Source: Balneolales bacterium
GTDB taxonomy: Bacteria > Bacteroidota > Rhodothermia > Balneolales > Natronogracilivirgulaceae
NCBI GenBank assembly: GCA_007131625.1
Contig: SLQC01000276.1
Location: 1 to 11,736, forward strand
Direction: 5' to 3'
DNA: 11,736 nt
A program made the position numbers and the translations under genes. The notes beneath the pieces were generated by a model. That model saw only the letters and a list, made by a program, of their open reading frames with translations. It did no database searches and was not told where the DNA came from. This document shows, piece after piece, positions 7,191 through 11,736 of this stretch (position 1 is the first letter of the stretch; each line of letters opens with the position of its first letter).

Positions 7191-7606
7191 TCGACGATCT
7201 CAAGTGGCATAGCGAGAAGAAAGAAAAAGAGGAAGAAGCGCAGGTCGATCTGATCGCGGATTTCAACGGACTGCCGGACGAAAGCACCAAGACGGACTTT
7301 TACCAGCACGATGCCAACTGGACCAACCGGATGATCCTGGGGGACAGTCTCCAGGTGATGGTCTCACTGGCTGAGCGGGAAGGACTGCGCGGGAAAGTGC
7401 AGTGCATCTATATCGATCCGCCATATGGGATCAAATTCAATTCCAACTTTCAGTGGTCGGTCACCAACCGGGATGTCAAAGATGGGAATACAGACCCTAT
7501 TACGCGCGAACCCGAGCAAGTCAAAGCGTTCCGCGACACCTGGCGGGATGGGATTCATTCGTATTTGACCGTCATATTATTTCATCGAAAATTGCATTTG
7601 GATTAG
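7030..7606 (+). pseudogene. Type III-like DNA adenine methyltransferase (Mod), N-terminal half
   Basis: After the one-base shift near 7110 the frame reads GKDEQDWSDLVVQAPPLYIQ, then EKIHPKVLIDDL, FYQHDANWTNRMILGDSLQV and CIYIDPPYGIKFNSNFQW. DPPY (7415-7426) is catalytic motif IV of beta-class N6-adenine methyltransferases. Family text ends at GIHSYLT near 7570, and the last few codons before TAG 7604-7606 are foreign. Missing are the target-recognition region and the C-terminal FxGxG AdoMet-binding motif, so the protein cannot methylate. The longest frame with a start begins at GTG 7133, but homology extends upstream to about 7030. It would have protected DNA against the restriction subunit remnant upstream. 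Intact homologues are several hundred residues longer. Confidence 0.82.
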
Positions 7607-7613
7607 TTAAGTT

Positions 7614-7886
7614 TTGGTAGTCCATCCCGCGCATTTCTCCATCATCCCGCGTAAATTACCTGCCATTAAATCAGTAGCCGAAAACGCATCCAACCGGAAA
7701 CCCATCGTCTGCTGTCTGATGTATCCCTGCACCCATGAGACCTGGTTGTCGCTGGTCAGCCGCAATCGACACATCCACGAAGCCGAATTGGGACACTCCG
7801 GCCGCAACATCCGCCTGATGTTAACAGCCATGCCGTTTCAACTGCCGGATGAGGAGTTGAAGCACTTGCTGAGGGTTTTGGGGTGA
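7614..7886 (+). CDS. Possible small protein or C-terminal fragment, unrecognised
   Basis: Directly after the methyltransferase scar a 90-codon frame runs to TGA at 7884-7886. It is bounded upstream by TAA 7608-7610 and has only a TTG as a start, so a native N-terminus is unlikely. GC-rich third positions and text such as RKPIVCCLMYPCTHETWLSL and FQLPDEELKHLLRVLG suggest genuine coding, perhaps the C-terminal end of a protein whose front was deleted. A 74-aa minus-strand frame over the same bases (7607-7831) is the competing reading. I recognise neither. Confidence 0.3.
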   Translation: MVVHPAHFSIIPRKLPAIKSVAENASNRKPIVCCLMYPCTHETWLSLVSRNRHIHEAELGHSGRNIRLMLTAMPFQLPDEELKHLLRVLG

Positions 7887-7887
7887 T

Positions 7888-7903
7888 CCTGGATTTTTCC
7901 AGG
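7888..7903 (+). terminator. Short perfect hairpin after 7886 stop, weak terminator candidate
   Basis: CCTGGA at 7888-7893 pairs with TCCAGG at 7898-7903 across a TTTT loop, one base after a TGA stop. There is no following U-tract, so it could slow transcription or protect the 3' end but is not a classic intrinsic terminator. Confidence 0.3.
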
Positions 7904-8170
7904 CCGGGAAAACCGACTTCCGCCCGCATAGTTCTTTGAACGATTTATTACCACAGGAATTTGTAAATCTGCATCTCATTACACTCGAAAACTCTAATTA
8001 TGAGTGCTCCGGTTAACAGGGAGGGGTCACCGTCGGTTTTGTATTTAATCAGATTGTGGAGCTTTACCGGGGAGTGCTTTAAGGTTAAAAAATCAGGTTC
8101 GCATCAAAATAAGACACTTTTAATGTATGAGAGGTTTGCCAGCCCGGTTTTGAGGCCGTATATTGCATCA
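7904..8170. other. Intergenic stretch upstream of the Fic gene
   Basis: No supported gene. A 61-codon forward frame (8000-8185) has ordinary intergenic composition and overlaps the repeat elements before the Fic gene, so I do not call it. The only structure I see is a TTTAATGT element at 8119-8126, matching the half-sites of the inverted repeat at 8171-8198. Confidence 0.5.
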
Positions 8171-8198
8171 AACATTAAAAAGTGAAAACTTTAATGTT
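8171..8198. promoter_or_regulatory. 9+9 bp perfect inverted repeat, candidate operator of the Fic gene
   Basis: AACATTAAA at 8171-8179 and TTTAATGTT at 8190-8198 are exact reverse complements separated by 10 bp, a typical layout for a dimeric winged-helix or HTH repressor. A third half-site, TTTAATGT, lies at 8119-8126. The repeat sits about 30 bp upstream of a TATAAT at 8228-8233 and 72 bp before the preferred Fic ATG at 8270. The Fic protein itself has a C-terminal winged helix, so autoregulation is a reasonable guess; no other regulator is encoded here. Confidence 0.5.
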
Positions 8199-8215
8199 GG
8201 GTAAGTGGCTTAATA

Positions 8216-9412
8216 TTGACTAATGACTATAATGCCGAAAAAATTACTCATTATCGAACAATCAGCTTAATGCCAATCAACCAGCCTTATCCCGTTAATC
8301 CGGACCGCACCCGGCCATGGAATGATCTCCCGGATCTGCCGGTTGACCCGTCGCTGTACCGCGATGTGGAGGTTTATGAGCAACTGGGCCAGGCAAAAGA
8401 AGCCCTGGCGCTGCTGGCGGGGCGAAGCATCGCCATTCCCAACCCGGCCATGCTCATCAACTCCATCACTCTGCAGGAAGCAAAAGTATCGAGCGCCATC
8501 GAAAACGTCTTTACCACCGATGATGATCTCTATAAAGCGGTGAGTGATTCGAAAGCGAACGGTGAGGAGGCGGCCCCGGGCCCGACAAAAGAGGTGCTGC
8601 GCTACCGCGAAGCGCTGTGGGACGGATACCACTATCTGAAAGAGCACGACCGCTTTGATCGCAACTATTTTGTGCGGCTTTATCAGATCATCCAGGAAAG
8701 CGGGGACGGGATTCGTCCGCCGTTTGCACGGACGTTCATCCGGATGGGAGGGACCGGTCCGAATGCCGGCAAGCCGGCCTACACGCCGCCTCAGGGGAAA
8801 GGCATCGTGGAGGCCAAACTGAATAACCTGATCGGGTTTCTGAATGACGAGGCGTCCCGGCCGGCGGATGTGCTGTTGAAGATGTGCATCGCCCACTATC
8901 AGTTTGAGGTGATTCACCCCTTTCGGGACGGCAACGGCCGTGTAGGACGGATCATGAACCTGCATATTATTACAAAAAATAATGCCCTGGAGTTGCCCAT
9001 TCTCTATCTGAGCCGGTACATTCTGGAGCACAAACAAGAGTATTACGAATATCTTGCGGGGGTATCCCGGCAGGGGGACTGGAAAAGCTGGATGCTCTAT
9101 ATGCTCAAAGCCGTGGAACGGACCTCACAGCTCACGCTCCGTAAGGTGAATGACATAATTGAGAGCAAAGAGGAAATCCTTGGAGTGTTACAGGAGCAGA
9201 CCGATATTCGCCGTCCCGATGTGCTGGCCACCGCCATCTTTACCCAGCCTTATATCAAGGTGAATCACCTGACCGACCATAATCTTTACGCTGAAAACAC
9301 AGCGCGGAATTATCTGAATGAACTTGCGGAGTTGCAAATCCTTCAAAAGAGAGAAATCAAGGGCAAGCACTACTATATCAATCCGGCACTGGTGGAAATC
9401 CTCTCGTACTGA
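8216..9412 (+). CDS. Class II Fic family AMP-transferase with winged helix
   Basis: Fic enzymes transfer AMP from ATP to a Ser/Thr/Tyr hydroxyl of a target protein. The catalytic motif is complete: HPFRDGNGRVGR at residues 234-245 of the longest reading, with catalytic H234. Upstream, SSAIEN (92-97) fits the inhibitory motif [S/T]xxxE[G/N], with E96 expected to block ATP until displaced. Its N-terminal place makes this a class II, SoFic-like protein. FIRMGGTGPN (174-183) is the substrate-docking flap. Residues about 320-395 form a winged helix ending KGKHYYINPALVEILSY. The longest frame starts at TTG 8216; ATG 8270 (MPINQPYPVNPDR) is the better start, giving 380 aa, close to SoFic length. No frameshift, so probably functional. 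It stands alone, with no separate antitoxin, as expected for a self-inhibited class II enzyme. The opposite-strand 256-aa frame is a shadow. Confidence 0.92.
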   Translation: MTNDYNAEKITHYRTISLMPINQPYPVNPDRTRPWNDLPDLPVDPSLYRDVEVYEQLGQAKEALALLAGRSIAIPNPAMLINSITLQEAKVSSAIENVFTTDDDLYKAVSDSKANGEEAAPGPTKEVLRYREALWDGYHYLKEHDRFDRNYFVRLYQIIQESGDGIRPPFARTFIRMGGTGPNAGKPAYTPPQGKGIVEAKLNNLIGFLNDEASRPADVLLKMCIAHYQFEVIHPFRDGNGRVGRIMNLHIITKNNALELPILYLSRYILEHKQEYYEYLAGVSRQGDWKSWMLYMLKAVERTSQLTLRKVNDIIESKEEILGVLQEQTDIRRPDVLATAIFTQPYIKVNHLTDHNLYAENTARNYLNELAELQILQKREIKGKHYYINPALVEILSY

Positions 9413-9515
9413 ACGTTAACTTCTATCTCCAACGCACCATGGCAACACGTTTCTGTAGTATGTAATCCCGTTATGCATCCTGGCCGTCAACTTGTGTGCC
9501 GGGCAGTAGCCGAGG

Positions 9516-9929
9516 GAGAGATTTCGGTATCAAAAGGAGCGGTTCCTTTCATTATTGGATTTTCCACCACCAAATATCAAAGTCTATTCGTTGGAATCGG
9601 CCATTGCTGAAAAGTTTGAAGCTATTGTGAGCTTAGGAACATTTGGGAGTCGCATGAAAGATTTTTTTGATATCTGGTTTCTGATCCGAAATCATTCGAT
9701 TAATACTGATAGACTCAGGAAGGCTGTTTACTCACCGTTCGGGCAGAGAAATACGCCACTGGAATCTCTATTTTGAAATTTAGTCGGATGACAGTGATTT
9801 TCAGTGATAATTTTAAAAACAGACACCGAAAAGCAACAACAGTGGCAAGCTTTTTTGCGACGATCTTCGATCGATATCGAACAAACCTTTGAAGAAGTAA
9901 TTGGAGAAATTGATGAGTTGTTCGTATAG
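9516..9929 (+). pseudogene. abiEii: AbiEii/AbiGii nucleotidyltransferase toxin, C-terminal remnant
   Basis: AbiEii toxins are nucleotidyltransferases of type IV toxin-antitoxin/abortive infection systems. Only the C-terminal third is left. It reads LLDFPPPNIKVYSLESAIAE, then KFEAIVSLGTFGSRMKDFFD and IWFLIRN, a strongly conserved family block, then FGQRNTPLE. That frame stops at 9774-9776. Family text resumes as VIFSDNF in another frame and, after one extra A in the A5 run near 9815-9819, as DTEKQQQWQAFLRRSSID to TAG 9927-9929. At least two frame changes are needed. The catalytic N-terminal nucleotidyltransferase motif is absent and no AbiEi antitoxin gene is nearby, so it is dead. A TTG at 9555 is the only apparent start of the first segment. 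Confidence 0.8.
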
Positions 9930-10145
9930 TCCTTGCTCAAGGGGCATATTCAAAAGATTGTGTTATAGCTTGGTAAAGCTAAAGTCGGAAAGACAGAACT
10001 TATATTTAAAGTAAACATTCTATCTCTGGAAAGGTACACCCTTAGAAGAGACGTAGATTGGTAAAATTATGAGATAGGAGATGTATTCAATGTTTTGTCT
10101 TACTTCTAATCTATCGAAAAACGCTCAATTCTGACAATCATTTGT
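9930..10145. other. AT-rich intergenic stretch, nothing recognised
   Basis: Low-GC sequence between the AbiEii remnant and the next coding-like patch. No frame of note, no hairpin with U-tract, no tRNA-like fold that I can see. Confidence 0.5.
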
Positions 10146-10266
10146 ATGAAGACTCCTCATCAAATGCGGGTGGAAGGTCAGGCGGCCGTTCTGAGTGAAG
10201 CCCCGAAGGTGCGGGTTGAGGTGCCCGTGAACGCGCCGGCAGTACGGCAGCTACGAAAGAGTTTTC
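10146..10266 (+). pseudogene. Possible 5' fragment of an unidentified gene
   Basis: A sharp GC-rich patch in AT-rich surroundings starts at an ATG (10146) and reads MKTPHQMRVEGQAAVLSEAP, then KVRVEVPVNAPAVRQLRKSF. This looks like a natural protein start. It runs into the minus-strand fragment ending at 10265, where the text loses sense. The join looks like a deletion or insertion boundary placing two truncated genes tail to tail. Unrecognised and short, so tentative. Confidence 0.3.
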
Positions 10267-10735
10267 AGGCAATATCCTTCTGTTTCTGTGTTTGACCGAG
10301 TTGACCGTAAATTTCAAGTAGCATCGTGTCCCGCCGGGATATTTGAAGGATATCAACGTCACTAATCTTTTCTAGCCAGTCCAAAGCGGTTTGTGCATCT
10401 CCGCATTCCAGATAAACCCCGGCGATCTCCAGCCAGGCATTGGCGTTCAGTGATCCCCAAGAAGCTGTACGGGTCCTAAGAAACAGCTCCCGATCCCTGA
10501 TTTGACGGGCCAGTGACTCGATAAAACGCAGCCAATGTCGTTCGTTGTATTCGTCCGCTTCCGTATCCTCCGCTACTCCTCCTTTCAGAACCTCAAGCAG
10601 TTGTTGCAGTTCAAGGGAAAACCCGTACGATTCTCCCCACCGGATAAAACGCCGTGAGCGTTTGAGTCCGGCCGGTGGTTTTGCTTGTTCATATATTGCC
10701 GTGCATATTGCTGCAGGTCGTTTTCCAATGTATTG
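10265..10735 (-). pseudogene. DUF6880-like (SWIM zinc-finger associated) protein, C-terminal fragment
   Basis: Minus strand, not startable in frame, which is why it is easily missed. It reads RSRRFIRWGESYGFSLELQQ, then EADEYNERHWLRFIESLARQ, then LNANAWLEIAGVYLECGDAQ and TMLLEIYGQLGQTQKQKDIA, ending at TGA 10267-10265. The paired-helix, TPR-like text and the RSRRFI block resemble DUF6880 domains, often joined to a SWIM zinc finger. Upstream, near 10690-10735, related-looking text (TLENDLQQYARQYMNK) lies in another frame, implying a further indel. Both the zinc-finger front and the natural C-terminal end seem lost. Coding origin is fairly sure; the family name is moderately sure. Confidence 0.55.
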
Positions 10736-10835
10736 CTCGTTACGTTTCCAATACTACGATTTTTGCGATTTTGCTGACGACGACAGTTTAGACGACAATT
10801 TACTCAGAGTAGTCTGATGTGAAAACAATCATTTA

Positions 10836-11624
10836 TCAGCGGGAAAAATGTTCGATCAGGCTCATATAGGCCTCTTTTACCCCCGGAAGGTTCGGTATAA
10901 AATCAATCCGGATATTCGTATGTGCAAGCACGGAGTGTAACACCGTATAGAGGCGGGGTGATTTGACCTGTATGCTTCGGGGATGGATCCGGTTTTTCAG
11001 CAGGGCTTCAACCAGCACATTACCGCTTCGACCGTACATTTCCACTGCCGAAGGATGCGGAGTGAGCAGCTCGAAATGCAAAATATACCCGGAGTCCTGT
11101 TCCAGGATCAAGAGGACAAAAGGAAAATACGCAGGTTCTTTGTCCCGGAGAGGAGACGGCATGACGGGCAAATCCACTTCCAGAATATGATCGGATTGAG
11201 AGATCCGGCCGAGCTGTTCAACTTGTCCGGGGTCAAATTGCACAGGGATCTTTGTGGGTTCATAGGTTATCGACCGTTGTTCATCGCGCCAGGATTCGGG
11301 GTCATCACCGGCACGACCGGTACGAAACAGGCCTTCGATTTCATTGTTTTCGTTTGTCAAAAGGAAGGGCAGCTCTTCCTTTTCGGCACGTCTGGCCACA
11401 TGCAGGGTTTGTTCGATGATCGGGACCAGGTCGTGCAACCGGTTCATATCCGGGAATTCGGGGGGATGTCCCGGGGTGATTTGCCGCAGGACCGGCCAAA
11501 CCCCCTTGCCCCGAAACCGGAATCCGAGCTCTTTCAGCTTCTTTCGTTCTTCCGGCTCCAGGTTCTCCCGATCTTCAAAAGACAACATCATATGAGGGAT
11601 CAGAAAGATGTCTTCGGCCCCCAC
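10836..11624 (-). CDS. DUF7309/DUF6930-like protein, N-terminally shortened (262 aa)
   Basis: Minus-strand frame ending TGA 10838-10836. The opening FLIPHMMLSFEDRENLEPEE, then KELGFRFRGKGVWPVLRQ, corresponds to the middle of DUF7309-containing proteins, just before their DUF6930 part. The family's first 100 or so residues are missing. GTG at 11624 (VGAEDIFLIPH) is the only good start; in-frame text continues a dozen codons further up to a TAA, with no ATG. The rest is uninterrupted, with a hydrophobic core pattern (YFPFVLLILEQDSGYILHFE) and no membrane span, zinc ligands or catalytic motif that I can identify. Family function is unknown to me. It could be a 5'-truncated pseudogene or a short variant. 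The forward 221-aa frame across it is a shadow. Confidence 0.65.
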   Translation of the reverse strand: MGAEDIFLIPHMMLSFEDRENLEPEERKKLKELGFRFRGKGVWPVLRQITPGHPPEFPDMNRLHDLVPIIEQTLHVARRAEKEELPFLLTNENNEIEGLFRTGRAGDDPESWRDEQRSITYEPTKIPVQFDPGQVEQLGRISQSDHILEVDLPVMPSPLRDKEPAYFPFVLLILEQDSGYILHFELLTPHPSAVEMYGRSGNVLVEALLKNRIHPRSIQVKSPRLYTVLHSVLAHTNIRIDFIPNLPGVKEAYMSLIEHFSR

Positions 11625-11674
11625 GTCCGGAAATTTTGTCGTTTGTAATACTGATTTTTGTTATTTTGTTAGCC

Positions 11675-11736
11675 ATGGAAGATAGTCTTGTGCACCTGAA
11701 TGGTGATGTTTTGTTGTTTGATTATATATCTTGTAA
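11675..11736 (+). CDS. Possible start of a gene cut by the right edge
   Basis: ATG at 11675 opens a frame (MEDSLVHLNGDVLLFDYISC) that stays open to the window edge, 20 codons later. It follows an AT-rich stretch and diverges from the minus-strand gene at 11624. Too short to judge whether it is real. Confidence 0.2.
   Translation, partial: MEDSLVHLNGDVLLFDYISC

Noticed and set aside
8000..8185. 61-aa forward frame before the Fic gene
   Set aside because: Intergenic composition, overlaps the operator half-sites, no recognisable features.
8216..8233. TTGACT and TATAAT as a paired sigma70-type promoter
   Set aside because: They are only about 6 bp apart, far from the usual 17; at most the TATAAT alone could be a -10.
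8267..9037. 256-aa minus-strand frame opposite the Fic gene
   Set aside because: Antisense shadow of a clear Fic coding sequence; its text matches no family and arises from the high-GC third positions.
10983..11648. 221-aa forward frame opposite the DUF7309/DUF6930-like gene
   Set aside because: The minus-strand reading has recognisable family text and a normal composition; the forward one does not.
1..11736. CRISPR array, tRNA, rRNA or riboswitch
   Set aside because: No regularly spaced repeats and no recognisable RNA-gene segments on either strand.

Overview
The window looks like a decaying defence/accessory island from a bacterium with roughly 45-50% GC coding DNA. There are almost no Shine-Dalgarno sequences before the starts, and the gene families are common in the Bacteroidota/Balneolota (FCB) group. 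The lineage is an inference only: no rRNA, tRNA or housekeeping gene is present. About half the recognisable genes are truncated, frameshifted or chimeric. Intact genes therefore stand out as probably still selected.

Layout. 2-367 is the 3' end of an IS5-type transposase cut by the left edge. 502-2795 is an intact two-gene unit with a 4-nt ATGA overlap: a MazG-like nucleotide pyrophosphohydrolase followed by a 658-aa protein with an N-terminal PD-(D/E)XK-like nuclease constellation and a DUF2075/Schlafen-group-3 type superfamily 1 helicase. 2872-4146 is an unrecognised protein of up to 424 aa, followed at once by the C-terminal part (HATPase_c_4 plus winged helix, 4148-4765) of an AlbA_2-type (COG2865) regulator. 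4793-5708 holds three small remnants: a DUF2779-like tail, a DUF4160/DUF2442 chimera on the minus strand with one missing T, and a minus-strand ORF with one in-frame amber codon.

5784-7606 is the ruin of a type III-like restriction-modification locus. It holds the middle of a DEAH-box restriction subunit (BPTD_3080-like), then the N-terminal AlbA_2 domain of another regulator fused in frame to the N-terminal half of a DNA adenine methyltransferase (DPPY motif). Neither R-M subunit can be functional here.

8216-9412 is an intact class II Fic AMP-transferase with its own inhibitory helix motif. It is preceded by a 9+9 bp perfect inverted repeat that is a good operator candidate. 9516-9929 is an AbiEii nucleotidyltransferase-toxin remnant. 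10146-10266 may be the first 40 codons of a lost gene. 10265-10735 (DUF6880-like) and 10836-11624 (DUF7309/DUF6930-like) are minus-strand genes lacking their N-termini.

How it fits together: the region reads as successive defence and toxin-antitoxin insertions eroded by deletions and single-base indels, several of them in homopolymers. The best candidate for a working, under-described system is the coupled pyrophosphohydrolase/nuclease-helicase pair at 502-2795, possibly with the unknown protein after it. Function is inferred from domains and coupling, not shown by the sequence.
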